Assembly (NCBI RefSeq): GCF_008086595.1
Contig: NZ_RXYA01000002.1
Span: 1 to 64,000 of the forward strand
DNA from: Acetobacterium paludosum
GTDB taxonomy: Bacteria; Bacillota; Clostridia; Eubacteriales; Eubacteriaceae
Length of the DNA: 64,000 nt
Direction: 5' to 3'
The notes below the pieces were generated by a model. That model saw only the letters and a program-made list of their open reading frames with translations, made no database searches and was not told where the DNA came from. Both the position numbers and the translations under genes were made by a program. Numbering within the stretch: the stretch's first letter is position 1; each line of letters begins with the position of its first letter. Below are positions 16,373 through 26,849 of the stretch, one piece after another.

Positions 16373-17857
16373 ATGAAAAAACATGAACTACGAACATTGG
16401 TTATAATTGTTGGTTTTGTTTTGGTCGTAACCGTCACCCTCTCTTGGCTCAACAAACCCAGTCCGACAATGGATTATGACGATGATTTCAGTAAGCTTAC
16501 CTGGACAATGGCTTTTGAAGAATTACATCAAACCCTGTCAACAGAATATGCTTTTACCGATTGGAAAGCCATCAACTGGAACAAACTGCATCAGAAATAT
16601 CTGGCCAAAATTGTAAAAGCACAGCTAGATCAGGACTTTAATGCCTATTATCTCAGTCTTCGTGCTTATCTCAATGAGATCCCTGATGGACATGTACGGA
16701 TGAATAATCTCAAAGAAATTGATGACCAGTACATTGGCGGCGGTTTTGGCCTGGCCTTGGCAAAAATCAATGATGGCAAGGTCATTGTCTCTTGGGTGGA
16801 CGAATCCAGTCAAGCCTGGGTAGCCGGGATTCGTCCCGGAGATATGCTACTTTCCTGGAACGGCCAGCCAATTAATGAGGCGATAGACAACGCTTCCACC
16901 CTTTTTGGGGGGACATCGGCAACAACTGAGTATTTAGAACTAAAAAAAGCCGCTTATCTTGTCCGCGAACCAGTGGGCACCGAAATTCAGTTAAGCTATC
17001 AAACGCCAGCATCTACCCCAGCCGCTTCGCTTTCGCTGGTGGCGTATGATGATAATGGCTTATCCTTAAGAAAAAACTATCCCGATTCTGTGGTTTCCAA
17101 TAAATTGCGGGATATGTTTATCGGTGTCGACAATCCCGATCCGATCCCGGATGCCATGGTTGAATCTAAGATGCTCGATGACCGCATCAGCTATCTCAAA
17201 ATTTTAGGAGAATTAGATGCCGATTTTCAGGAAACCGGCACCCTTATGTCAACCCTGGAATTGGTAAATAAGGCGATTGATACCGCTCACCAGAACAATG
17301 CTCAGGGGCTCATCCTCGATCTTCGCAATAACATCGGTGGACTTGATCAAATGACTGCTGATATTTTAGGTCATTTTTATCAGCAGCAAACATTTTTTGA
17401 ATATCAGAATCTCTACAATCCGGACACCAACACCTTTGAACTTCAATCAATGGATGACGGCTCGCAGGCATTATCGATCGAACCGTCCGAACCATACTTT
17501 AACGGTCAAATCATTGTCCTGATCAATCCCAAGTGCATCAGTTCTGGTGAAGGGCTTGCTATGGGGATGCAAAATCTGCCCAATGCCGAAACATTAGGTT
17601 TTTATGGAACCAATGGTTCTTTTGGGTTAGCCGGTGCTGAAGCAAAAATGCCCGGAGAACTCACCGTTCACTGGCCATCTGGACAATCATTAAATGAGCA
17701 CAAAATAATTCAATTGGATAGCCAGCATGGCATTGGCGGTGTCAGCCCCGATATCCGGCTGTCAATGACCGCTCAAAATGCCATTCATCTTGCCAACGGC
17801 GAAGATGTCGAATTAGCCGAAGCAATTAAAGCGCTGCACAACAAACTGGGCAATTAA
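16373..17857 (+). CDS. S41-family C-terminal processing peptidase with PDZ domain
   Basis: A 494-residue protein. An N-terminal membrane anchor or uncleaved signal (residues 8-25) is followed by a helical region and a PDZ domain (GGGFGLALAK to RPGDMLLSWNGQPI, about 122-165). The S41 protease core comes next, with LDLRNNIGGLDQMT and the catalytic region CISSGEGLAMGM, whose second Ser is the likely nucleophile. It should cut proteins at their C-terminal side outside the membrane. The AAGGAG site fits the ATG at 16373. It is an isolated gene flanked by repeat debris on both sides. Confidence 0.88.
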   Translation: MKKHELRTLVIIVGFVLVVTVTLSWLNKPSPTMDYDDDFSKLTWTMAFEELHQTLSTEYAFTDWKAINWNKLHQKYLAKIVKAQLDQDFNAYYLSLRAYLNEIPDGHVRMNNLKEIDDQYIGGGFGLALAKINDGKVIVSWVDESSQAWVAGIRPGDMLLSWNGQPINEAIDNASTLFGGTSATTEYLELKKAAYLVREPVGTEIQLSYQTPASTPAASLSLVAYDDNGLSLRKNYPDSVVSNKLRDMFIGVDNPDPIPDAMVESKMLDDRISYLKILGELDADFQETGTLMSTLELVNKAIDTAHQNNAQGLILDLRNNIGGLDQMTADILGHFYQQQTFFEYQNLYNPDTNTFELQSMDDGSQALSIEPSEPYFNGQIIVLINPKCISSGEGLAMGMQNLPNAETLGFYGTNGSFGLAGAEAKMPGELTVHWPSGQSLNEHKIIQLDSQHGIGGVSPDIRLSMTAQNAIHLANGEDVELAEAIKALHNKLGN

Positions 17858-17895
17858 TCGCCTTTATTTAATAGTATCACGATCACTGTCGTGAA

Positions 17896-19308
17896 TTATA
17901 AAAACGGCCTGATCATTATTAAAAATGTCCCCTGTAAGTTAAGGGTGCCTGGGTTTAGGTTTAAGCGTATGTTCTGCTTCGGGCTGGTTGGTTTATCGGG
18001 AATGGTCAGTTTGAGCAAACCACCTTTAATAAGCGGATTGAGGATTTTTTCTTGAAAGTATCTTCTGCTTTTTATGCCAATAAATACCTGAATCTCGCTA
18101 CCTGATCTTGCTATTTCACAAAATTCCAGAATTATTTTAGTTTGTGAATTTTCATCCACAGCTTGGTCACTAACTTGCATGGTAGCCTGGTCACTGGCTT
18201 GCGTGGTCAGTGGGATAATCGTTCGGAAGACATCCCCTTCCATAAAAATCGGGTCAGCTCCCGAATAGATTTTATTGTATTTATAGGTGTTACGGACGCC
18301 GGATCCCAGTTCATCAACCAATCCGATTTCTTTAAAGAAGCGGGCAATAGTGGGATTCTTAGGATAGGGCGAGAAATTGTCAGGATCAATCAACCCGTTG
18401 CCGTGAGGCTTGTTGCTGTTTTCTGTCACCACCCGATCTTTTTCAATGATCAACTTGGCCGGAAACGGATTGGCAAATTCCCGATGAATCAGCAGATTGG
18501 AAACTACCTCTCGGAAAATTTTATCCCGCAGACTGATGTGCCGATCCCCTTCCAGATAAAAGGTGTCGTTGAGATGCTTATTGATAAACTGCATCAGCCG
18601 TTCATAACTCTCCAGCAGATTCACCCGGATATCATCGCGGTCGTCGTAGCGGACCAGATTGATTTTGCGCAGCAGCGTATCGGTACGGTGATGGGGCAAG
18701 GCGGCCAGAATCAGCTCCGGTTTGCCAAAAATGAGAATCCCGGCCAGGGTCCGCCCCTCTTTGTTGTTTTGGAGATCTTTCAAATAGAGCCGGCACTTTT
18801 TTACATTTCCAGATCAGCAGCTCAGCGTTGAGGTCAGACAGTTCTGCAAAAGGGAAAATGCGGTTTTCGGTATAACTCCCCTGCTTGCGGATAAACAAAC
18901 CGGAAACGAGGTTGGTGTTGTCGGTAATATCCAAATCGCCATCCTCGTTGCGGTCATAAACCCGGCCATTACAACGATGGACCTGGGAGCTCTACGGAAC
19001 CAGAATATGTAAGATGGTTCTGTTTTCAATCTCGACCGCTTCGATCGACAGATAAAAGGTCGGACTGATTTTAAGTGGATTATTCATGGCAGTGACAAAA
19101 TCCATTTTCACCTTTTCGATGGAATCAGAATCAATCCCCACAACACCACCCTGATCGTCAACGCCCAGAAAGAGATGACCGCCGTTTCGGTTAGGAAAAG
19201 CACAGACGGTTTCAAAAACATCGCGATTCAATTTGGTTCGGCTTTTTTGAACTCTACGGTTAAGCCTTCGCCACCGTTTATAATTTCGCTGAGTTTTTCA
19301 CTTTTCAT
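17896..19308 (-). pseudogene. Broken AlbA_2 (Schlafen-like) / RecG-type ATP-binding protein
   Basis: A start at 19308 (ATG behind AAGGAGAT) gives SEKLSEIINGGEGLTVEFKK, an AlbA_2 domain start. At about 19241 a six-base A-run is one base short and the frame shifts. The next segment (PNRNGGHLFLGVDD) runs to a TAG in place of a Glu codon near 18993. A third lesion near 18800 shifts the frame again before RTLAGILIFGKPE. The rest is a RecG/HATPase_c_4-like domain and a degenerate winged helix. Intact relatives are ~450-480 residues and act as putative transcriptional or toxin-antitoxin-like ATP-binding regulators. Three lesions make it a pseudogene unless sequencing errors explain the homopolymers. 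Confidence 0.8.
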
Positions 19309-20975
19309 CGGTTTTATCTCCTTGATTCTTTGGAATCGGATCTTTGGGGAAAGGGGCCAATCTCTTGCTAATTCTTCACGAATATGACCATCGAACATTT
19401 CATTTAACTTAGCCGCAAGTTCTGAAATAGCGAACAACTTACCCTCAACTGCGTATTTTTTCATAACATCCGCTAATCTACTCCCCTTTTTCAATATTAG
19501 CCGATATCGTCCTAGAAAAATAAACATATCTCTAATATTATCAGAAATTATTTCTCTTTCATATAAGGTACCCGTCCATCTACCAGTGACTTCTGCCACT
19601 ATCCACGAGTGTTCGTTAGGCGTGAAAATGTTCCCCATCTCCATAAGATAAAGTTTTAAGGAACCCATTTCAAATGGGACATCCAATACACGAATTTTGC
19701 TGTCTGTACTGTTATCGAACAAAATTGAAGCTTCTAAAGTTGGCGGAATTACATATGTATAATTGTAAAGACTATTTGATAAAATTTCACAAAGTAAAGG
19801 CATGAATTGATTTGTTTCTATGTATCTGTCGTCATTAACTTTGCAATGTTGGCAAACAAAAAATTTACTTTCGTTTGGTTGTTTTATGATTTCATTAATA
19901 TTTAGATAAATCTCCTCGGGAATAGAGTGCGAAATCTTTTTTTTACTTTAAATAATTTAAAACAAAGTAAATCTGAATAGTTTTTAAGGACAGTTGATAA
20001 ACTCTTTTTTGTGTAAATATCAAACACATCACCTCCATTAAGGCGTGGTTGTTGATTTAGTTTATAGATATCTTCAGTACAATAAGAGTTTGTACTCTCT
20101 AAAAAGCAACGGTATCCCTGATGAAGTGCCTCATTTATAAGGTTTGAAGCTTCTTCTAGTTCTTTAGAAGGTAAAAGAGTTCTACGATCAATTCTAAAGC
20201 TAAAACCTTGAGGATTTATAATATTTACTGCAAATTCTCAAACTCTACCTATATCCCAACAAAGATTTTCTACTGGCAAATGAATGGCAAATCCACATAT
20301 GCTTAATTTGCTTTGAAATCCCTTTATCACACTTAACACAGATTTTTTATGATCTTTCATACGAAATGAAGCACTGTTATTTTCTAATCTGTAAACAATA
20401 CTTAATCTAAATTCAATATCCTGTATTGTTGAATCCCATTTCCAAACTTTAATATCGTTTTTTTCTGCAAGTTTATATTTAGAACCGAATAATTCCTTCT
20501 CCCCTATTTCATTAGGCCTAGCATTCAGAGTTTCAGCTATTTCGTTTTTAATACTTATTTGTATTGGGATTGGTGAACAATACACCTGGCTTTTTAAAGA
20601 TATATATATTGCATCTAACTCAACTTCTTTTTTGAGTTTTAAAATAATTGTTGTTCCAGGATTACGATGTTTAGGTTTAAATACTATATAGTCTTTAAAT
20701 TGGCGTATACTAACCGTAAAACTAATTCCTTCCACTATTTTTTTACAGATTCATATGGCTTTACTAATTCAAAAGGTGCTGTTTCAATTTTCGCTTCATC
20801 TGCAATTGTGAATATTGACCAAAATCCAATACCAAATCTCGCCAAAGAGTTATATCCATGACTTTTATATGTTGCTTCTTGCGAACGACTATTACCAACA
20901 GTTAAAAATTTGTTTAATACTATATTTTTACTCATACCGCAACCATTATCACTTACCGAAACTTCATGATTAACA
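19309..20975 (-). pseudogene. Broken HSP90-like (GHKL) ATPase gene
   Basis: Starting near 20975 on the minus strand the reading contains VSVSDNGCGM and then ARFGIGFWSIF, the nucleotide-binding motifs of HSP90/GHKL ATPases. The frame breaks at about 20740 (a short A-run), meets an in-frame TGA near 20238 (GRV stop EFAVN), and shifts once more at an eight-base A-run near 19940. The pieces join into one long protein (about 550 residues) ending KIRFQRIKEIKP, directly in frame with the start of the AlbA_2 gene. No N-terminal helix precedes the GHKL motif, so the 5' end is also lost. Such proteins occur in bacterial defence islands. Confidence 0.75.
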
Positions 20976-21083
20976 CTGAATGCTCTTCAATTTTACAGTA
21001 TTGTCTAACCCATTCTTCTGTCATATCTATAGTGCGGTGTGCCAAAGCCATTATTTCCGGATCGTGAAATGAACCAGAAATGA

Positions 21084-21461
21084 TCACTCGACCGTCCGCA
21101 CCAATTGCAACACTATGGCATCGTCCATATATCGGGAAAAGGCGGTTTGAGACTCGCCGTTCATGGTTTTGATAAAAGGAAAGACCTGCTGGCTGATGGT
21201 CTCGAAAATTTCTCTGGGGTCCTTTTCCTTGAATTGACTCCAGCGCAGGTTCTGGCCGGCTGCGGTTTGGGGTAAAATTTTGGGCATGGTTTCCCCGGTG
21301 AGATTTTCAAAGCTTTCGTTTTCCAGTTCTTTTTCATCCAGTGACTGGATAAACATCAAATAGGTCAGCTGTTCGATGATGGTGAGGGGATTGGAGATCC
21401 CCCCTGACCATATATCGGTCCATATTTTATCGACTTTGTTTCGTACTTGGCCTGTGATCAT
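21084..21461 (-). pseudogene. N-terminal fragment of type I restriction methylase subunit HsdM
   Basis: The 125-residue reading begins ITGQVRNKVDKIWTDIWSGG and continues through the all-helical HsdM N-terminal domain (LTYLMFIQSLDEKE). It stops after SRYMDDAI, just before the N6-methylase Rossmann domain would begin. Intact HsdM is about 480-520 residues. There is no hsdS or hsdR nearby, and downstream the sequence changes to HSP90-like material. The start has an AGGAGA site, so the stump may still be translated, but no methylase can be made. Confidence 0.85.
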
Positions 21462-21798
21462 TTTTTCTCCTGATTTTCTGTGTTTATTTTAGCTGTCTTT
21501 GGCAGTTTTATTTTTGCATTTGCTTATCATTATACGCTTTTTATGAAAAAATGGCCATGTCTAATTGCACTTTTCGCGCCACGGGTATTCTCTATATTCA
21601 CTTTTTTTGACAAATGTTACTATTTCATTAAATAGCAGAACCGCTCCCTTGGATAACGGTTCGCCCTGATGCCTTGGGCTACGGCAAAATCGGTCATAAT
21701 TTAAGGGGTCCGGGCCTTACCAATGAAAAAAATCCCCGACAATGTTGCATCGGGGACGGTCTGATTCTTTAATGCTGATCCTTATGGTGCTGCTTTGT
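21462..21798. other. Intergenic region
   Basis: No gene. It holds a short reading similar to the holin-like remnant at 10846 (DFAVAQGI on the minus strand, near 21650-21700) and the terminator of the MFS gene. The phrase GGGGACGGTCTGATTCTTT at 21752-21770 resembles other repeat material in the window. Confidence 0.5.
21726..21757 (-). terminator. Rho-independent terminator of the MFS gene
   Basis: On the minus strand GTCCCCGA pairs with TCGGGGA (stem 21733-21739 with 21750-21757), followed by six T. It lies 42 bases past the stop at 21799. Confidence 0.85.
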
Positions 21799-22968
21799 TT
21801 AAACCATTTCCTGTTTTTTATCGAGCACCATGTTGCCAATCCAGGACAGGGCACCCGTTCCAAAAAGTCCGACGGCAGCCATCAGAAACTTGACTGAAAT
21901 ATTGCCTCCGGCGGCGTTGGCCACTGCATTTGACAGAATTGGTGAGGCAAAAATTCCTACACTGGTGGCGGCTGTAACAACGGCAATCGCCAATGAACTG
22001 ATGGATGAATGGACGGCATTGGCGGCCACAAATGTTCCCGCCGGGTTAATGGTCGCCAGACAAAAGCCGCAGCACATGGCGCCGACAAACAGCGATGGCA
22101 GCGAGCCGATCACAAAGATCGACAGCATCCCCAGACTGCCTACCAGTAACGAAACAGGCATGACCAGCTTCTTGAGCACGCGCTGCATCCGTCCGAACAG
22201 AACCCCGGTGAGCATCCCGGCGGCCGACATGGCGGTGTTGATCAGCCCACTGGTTGACGCATCGCCAAATCCTTTTGCCGCAACATACATGGCGACATTG
22301 GTCTGATAGACGAAGAGGAATGCGCCAAACAGGAACATGATCAGCGCGGTGAAATAAACCCGGGCATTCAGTTTTGCACTTTTTTCAGGGTGCTTTTCAT
22401 CGGCATGGGTCTGAGGAGGATCATTGGGCAGATTTTTCATGACAATCACGATCACCGGAATAAAAACCAGATAAACCAGATAGGACATCTGCCATTGAAT
22501 CCCGGCCAGCATCCCGGAAGTAAAAAGCAGCACCATGCTGCCGCCATTGACAAAAGCTGACTGCAGGCCCATCAGGGCACCGCTTTCATTAGCCACAAAA
22601 TAATCTGCAATCAAGGCCATCGACATGGTCGAATTAATCCCCTGGGCAATCCCCAACAACAGGCTGCAACCCAGCAGCACATAAATACTGATGGCACCGA
22701 AAAGTAGCGCCACCATCCCACCGGTTAAGCCGCAGACCAGGCCAAAAATGACCAGGCTTTTTTTTGGCATCCGCAAGGATAGGGGCCCGGATGCAAAGGC
22801 AAACACCAGCGCCATTAATGAGGGGATGGTTACTACCATCTGAATCAGTGACGAATCAACACCCACAAAATAGCGTTGCATATCCGCCAGAACGGCAGAA
22901 GCTGTCATCGATATCATCAATAGTGATGATATCGATAGAATCGCAATTTTAATCTTTTTCTTATCCAA
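21799..22968 (-). CDS. MFS transporter, 12-TM
   Basis: A 389-residue membrane protein with about 12 hydrophobic helices, in two halves separated by the charged loop NDPPQTHADEKHPEKSAK. The start is a TTG behind AGGAGAG. It follows the UroD-family methyltransferase on the same strand after 315 bases, and both are divergent from a PucR-type regulator. This makes it a good candidate for uptake of the methylated substrate handled by that enzyme. The family cannot be narrowed by eye. Helix motif A is weak, and no substrate-specific motif was seen. Confidence 0.8.
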   Translation of the reverse strand: MDKKKIKIAILSISSLLMISMTASAVLADMQRYFVGVDSSLIQMVVTIPSLMALVFAFASGPLSLRMPKKSLVIFGLVCGLTGGMVALLFGAISIYVLLGCSLLLGIAQGINSTMSMALIADYFVANESGALMGLQSAFVNGGSMVLLFTSGMLAGIQWQMSYLVYLVFIPVIVIVMKNLPNDPPQTHADEKHPEKSAKLNARVYFTALIMFLFGAFLFVYQTNVAMYVAAKGFGDASTSGLINTAMSAAGMLTGVLFGRMQRVLKKLVMPVSLLVGSLGMLSIFVIGSLPSLFVGAMCCGFCLATINPAGTFVAANAVHSSISSLAIAVVTAATSVGIFASPILSNAVANAAGGNISVKFLMAAVGLFGTGALSWIGNMVLDKKQEMV

Positions 22969-23283
22969 AATTCTCTCCTAACAATAATAGCATTTTTCGC
23001 CCGATCAATTCATCAGTCGCGTCAATAGCTTTACCGGTTAAATTGTAATTATTATATTATATCCATATTTTTCTGTCAACGAAATACTCAAATGGCATTT
23101 CAGCCGGTGTATTTTTTCTGAAGGCGAGCTGCAGATGTCAGACAGCAATTAGACCTTTGAGCAAATGGAAAACCGACTTATGTCCAAAAATTGCTACATA
23201 ATCATGAAAGCCCCGACAGATAAAATCGTCAGGGGCTTTCATGCCATCCATAGCTCTAATCAAGTGGAATTGCTTATTCGCGG
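22969..23283. other. Intergenic region between UroD methyltransferase and MFS genes
   Basis: Contains one hairpin (23204-23242) and A/T-rich sequence that may hold a separate promoter for the MFS gene. No coding sequence was recognised. Confidence 0.5.
23204..23242 (-). terminator. Hairpin after UroD-family gene
   Basis: ATGAAAGCCCC (23204-23214) pairs with GGGGCTTTCAT (23232-23242), with an inner GAC/GTC pair. It lies 41 bases past the stop at 23284. The T-run is poor, so termination may be partial. Confidence 0.6.
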
Positions 23284-24267
23284 TTAGCGCTTTTTGTATT
23301 TTTCGACCGCGGCATTAATCGGTGCCAGGGCACCCAGAAAAGCCATCATATCGGAACCGCTGACTAATCTAAAGCCCATGAACACGTAGCTGCCATAAGG
23401 TCCATAGGTTTCCATACAGCGCTTGACGTCCGCTTCGATTTCTTCATTGGTCGCAGCTTCCAAACCGGCCCGGCCATTGGTATCGTAACCGCCGACCACG
23501 GCGATCTGACGGCCATATTTTTGCAAAATACCGGCAATGTCGTTCATCGGTTGAGCGGAAGACCAGGCCGCGGTGCCGATTTCGATATAATCTGGAATCA
23601 CATCTTCGCATTTCCCGCAGGTATGGATAAAGGGGACAATTCCCTGCGCTTTAATGGCCTCATTCAACCGTTTATGGTGCGGTTTAATCAGCGACCGATA
23701 AGTACCCGGGGACATGAACAGCCCTCTTTCGGTGGCAATATCGTCATAGTTGGTAATGATGTCCGGTTTGAAGTGTTGGGCCACCCGTTCGACCAGTTCA
23801 ATTTTATAATCGGTGATCGCGCTAAACAGGGCGTCACAGGCCTCTGGTTCTTCCAGCATGGCGCAAAGGGCATTTTCAAAACCCATCAGATGCGTCAATC
23901 GTAAAAATTGACCATTCCAAATGCCATATTCGACCACGCGCTGATCGCGATCGGCGCCCATGATGCCAAACTGCATGGCGGCGCTGCCCTCCCAGTCAAA
24001 CTCATCCAGATTCGGAAACTTAACTACCTCCTCCCATCGGGTAACATCATCCAGTACCGGTTTACCACCGGGAACCGGTTGCCCGCCAGCAGATTCGGTG
24101 GCATGCCAAGTTACCCCGAATCCATCCAGGCCCCCGCCGGCCGGCCCGTTTTCAAAACTCTCAAACGCACCGCCAACCATAATGACATCACTCATTTCGT
24201 TGGGAACCCACTCCGGTTTTTTGTGTTCGACTGCTGCCATTAAAAAATTTTCTTTTGGTGTTAACAT
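23284..24267 (-). CDS. UroD-family methyltransferase (second methyltransferase I paralogue)
   Basis: A 327-residue protein related along its whole length to the UroD methyltransferase at 6864-7829: shared GGLDxFGV near the N-terminus, LMGFENALC, GLFMSP and IKPxHKR. The likely zinc site is HTCGKC (His215, Cys217, Cys220). It should demethylate a small methylated compound onto a corrinoid protein. No corrinoid protein or MeTr gene is adjacent, so it probably works with partners encoded elsewhere, perhaps those at 4.7-9.5 kb. AGGAGG precedes the ATG. An MFS transporter follows and a PucR-type regulator is divergent, both fitting a substrate-induced unit. Confidence 0.87.
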   Translation of the reverse strand: MLTPKENFLMAAVEHKKPEWVPNEMSDVIMVGGAFESFENGPAGGGLDGFGVTWHATESAGGQPVPGGKPVLDDVTRWEEVVKFPNLDEFDWEGSAAMQFGIMGADRDQRVVEYGIWNGQFLRLTHLMGFENALCAMLEEPEACDALFSAITDYKIELVERVAQHFKPDIITNYDDIATERGLFMSPGTYRSLIKPHHKRLNEAIKAQGIVPFIHTCGKCEDVIPDYIEIGTAAWSSAQPMNDIAGILQKYGRQIAVVGGYDTNGRAGLEAATNEEIEADVKRCMETYGPYGSYVFMGFRLVSGSDMMAFLGALAPINAAVEKYKKR

Positions 24268-24538
24268 GCTGTTTCCTCCTGAATTTTATCAATATTTGCC
24301 AATTTAATGGTAATTTTCAATTATAACCGTTTACATGGTTTGATTATATCGATATTTTTACGAAATGTACATACGGCACAATGGAGGGTAATGGCGGTCG
24401 CATACCCGACATGTTGTAGGATAACGATTCAAAATAGGAAGACGCTCTTGCAAAATGATTTTGAATGACATAGAATGAAGAAACAGCCATGACATTTCTA
24501 AAAAACTTTATCTGGCAATTTAAAATTGAGAGGTGACT

Positions 24539-26089
24539 ATGAGACTTTCTCAGGATATGATCTATTATTGGCTGGCCAAAATTCTACCGGTGCGATATGA
24601 AAAAAAGAGTGAAACTGAAATTGGATTTAAGCGTCCGTTATTTTATGAAACCGGCCTGGATCTTTCCGCGGCCGTGGTCATCATCGATGGCGATGGGCTC
24701 AAAGCTCTGATCGACAGCCGCAACCATGGTGCCGATTCCCTCTTTTTATGCACCGAAAAACCAAACCGATCGCTGAAGATGATTGAAGGGACGGTTCTGG
24801 TGATGGAAGCCGAACTTTCCAAGGCAGCGCTTTTCAATTATCTTCAGGATGTCTACAACCGGTTCGATCAGTGGGATGAACGGCTCAGCCAGATCTATTA
24901 TGAAAACGGCAGCTTTCAGGACCTGATTGACAGCTGCGTTCCGATTCTCGCGGAGCAGATTCTCCTGATTGATAAGAAATTTCATTACACAGCCTATTCC
25001 AAATCCATTGAAGCCAACAGCGATGAACTTTATATGGACGAAAATAATAATGCTCTGCCAGAAGTGGTCAATGATTTCATCAGTGATGCGGATTTTGAAT
25101 TGCTTTATGAGGTCCCGGAAATTTTTGATTATGTCGCTGTTTCAGCAACGGGTACCGACGAAATGATCTGTAAAAATGTTTTTGACAAGAATAAATATGT
25201 GGGACGGTTTGTCATTCTGCTGGTTAGCGGCAGTGCGGAATTCGTGAAAATCTATGTCCGGAGCATTCTGGCCCATTTATTTATCACGGCGGATAAGCTG
25301 TATCAGAAATATCAGTCCTTCGATTTAAAGGAAGTGGCTCTGAATAGTCTGCGGGAGCCGCTGGGGCAGCTGCTCCGGAATGATCAGAACGCCATTGAAC
25401 AATGGCAAAAAGCAGCTCTGGAAAATGGCTGGAAAAATACCGATCATCTCCAGCTGATCCAGTTTCGGTCCAACACCCGGTATTCAAAAAATGTCTATAC
25501 GGATTATCTCAGTACCGAAATTGAAAATCAATGGCAGGGCTGTGTGTGTCTGAATTTCCAGGAACGTCTGCTGATGCTGATTAATCTGGATCAGTTCAAA
25601 TCCGCGGACGATAAAGACTTTTATCGCCAACTCCCTTATTTTCTCCGGGAAAGTCTGCTGGTTGCCGGATTAAGCCGGGTTTTTTCAGATATGACTGATT
25701 TGCGGGCGGCCTATCAACAGACCGAAATTGCGCTGGATTTCGGCACCCGCAATCAGCCCATGTTCTGGATTTATAAATTTGACGACTATGCCTTCAGTTA
25801 TCTTTTAAAAAGCAGCCCCGGTTCCTTTGAAAGGCATCAGATCTGCAGTGAAAAGCTGCTGGCGCTCAGCCAGTATGATGCTGATAAACATACGGAGTAT
25901 TACCAAACCCTGCTGGTCTATTTTGACTGTCGACTCAATGCGGCCGCGGCGGCCAAAAAGCTGTTTATCCATCGCAGTTCCTTCCTCAACCGGCTGGAGC
26001 GGATGCAGGAACTGTTTAAAATTGACTTTGATTCCAACGACGAACTGCTTTATCTGGGCATGTCCCTGCTGATTCTGGAACGCAACTAA
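24539..26089 (+). CDS. PucR/CdaR-type transcriptional regulator
   Basis: A 516-residue protein. The last ~60 residues form a PucR C-terminal helix-turn-helix (NAAAAAKKLFIHRSSFLNRL). Before it is a degenerate GGDEF-like region (about 290-400) as in CdaR/PucR proteins. The N-terminal half has a PucR-like sensory domain. A GTG six bases upstream (24533) is also open, but it falls inside the GAGAGG site, so the ATG at 24539 is preferred. Divergent from the UroD methyltransferase, it is the likely regulator of that gene and the MFS transporter. The ligand is unknown. Confidence 0.82.
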   Translation: MRLSQDMIYYWLAKILPVRYEKKSETEIGFKRPLFYETGLDLSAAVVIIDGDGLKALIDSRNHGADSLFLCTEKPNRSLKMIEGTVLVMEAELSKAALFNYLQDVYNRFDQWDERLSQIYYENGSFQDLIDSCVPILAEQILLIDKKFHYTAYSKSIEANSDELYMDENNNALPEVVNDFISDADFELLYEVPEIFDYVAVSATGTDEMICKNVFDKNKYVGRFVILLVSGSAEFVKIYVRSILAHLFITADKLYQKYQSFDLKEVALNSLREPLGQLLRNDQNAIEQWQKAALENGWKNTDHLQLIQFRSNTRYSKNVYTDYLSTEIENQWQGCVCLNFQERLLMLINLDQFKSADDKDFYRQLPYFLRESLLVAGLSRVFSDMTDLRAAYQQTEIALDFGTRNQPMFWIYKFDDYAFSYLLKSSPGSFERHQICSEKLLALSQYDADKHTEYYQTLLVYFDCRLNAAAAAKKLFIHRSSFLNRLERMQELFKIDFDSNDELLYLGMSLLILERN

Positions 26090-26131
26090 AAAGGCCCAAA
26101 CAAAACAGTCTCATAGAATCTTGGGCCTTTT
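26088..26131 (+). terminator. Rho-independent terminator
   Basis: AAAAGGCCCAA pairs with TTGGGCCTTTT (26121-26131), overlapping the stop of the PucR-type gene. The arms carry A and T runs, so it can work in both directions. Confidence 0.8.
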
Positions 26132-26297
26132 GAGGCCTACCCTTGTCATGCTTAAGATGCTGTTAAAATATATTTAATTAATTGGTAGCCTATATGCGTT
26201 TTATGTTATAAAATTAAACGTAACTATTTTTGAAAAAACGATTGATTATTTAAAAACGATTTCGTGTTTTAATCTTAAAATAATCTTTGGAGGAACA

Positions 26298-26822
26298 ATG
26301 TTAAGAGATAAAATTATCAACGCCATCAATGAAGTCGGTTTCGACGAATACAAGGAAATTTCTTCAGCCGATATTATTTTTGCTGACGCTGTTTTTGCCA
26401 GCTGTAAAGCCAACACCTGTGGAAATTACGGTCTAAACTACGCTTGCCCGCCGCTTTCCGGCGACATGGACGAAAATAAGCAACGCTTCTTAAACTATGA
26501 TCATGCCATTATCCTGAATAAAATTATGTTTCTCGGGGAATACTATGAAAAGATGGAAGACAGTATGACAGAAGTCTTTGAACGATTAGATGAACTGCGC
26601 CAAAAACTCAAAGATGAACCAGTGATGATTGCCGGTCCCGGCGGCTGCAATCTTTGCAAAGAATGTGCCGCCAAAACATCCGAGCCCTGTCGTTTTCCGG
26701 AAAAGAAGCGCTATTCCATGGAAGGCAGTGGCATGGATATTGTTTCGATGTCAAGAAAGCTTGGGATGATCTATAATGCCGGCGACAAGAAGGTCGGCTT
26801 TTTTATGATGGTACTGTATTAA
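26298..26822 (+). CDS. DUF2284 putative metal-binding protein
   Basis: A 174-residue protein with the cysteine pattern of DUF2284: CKANTCGNYGLNYACPP near residues 36-52 and GGCNLCKECAAKTSEPCRFP near 114-133. The spacing suggests an Fe-S cluster or zinc site. Such proteins are common in anaerobes, especially methylotrophic and acetogenic ones, but no reaction has been assigned. The GGAGG site gives the ATG at 26298. Transcribed alone, convergent with the NYN gene. Confidence 0.85.
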   Translation: MLRDKIINAINEVGFDEYKEISSADIIFADAVFASCKANTCGNYGLNYACPPLSGDMDENKQRFLNYDHAIILNKIMFLGEYYEKMEDSMTEVFERLDELRQKLKDEPVMIAGPGGCNLCKECAAKTSEPCRFPEKKRYSMEGSGMDIVSMSRKLGMIYNAGDKKVGFFMMVLY

Positions 26823-26849
26823 GCTAATCTGAAACCGACAACCTTAATT

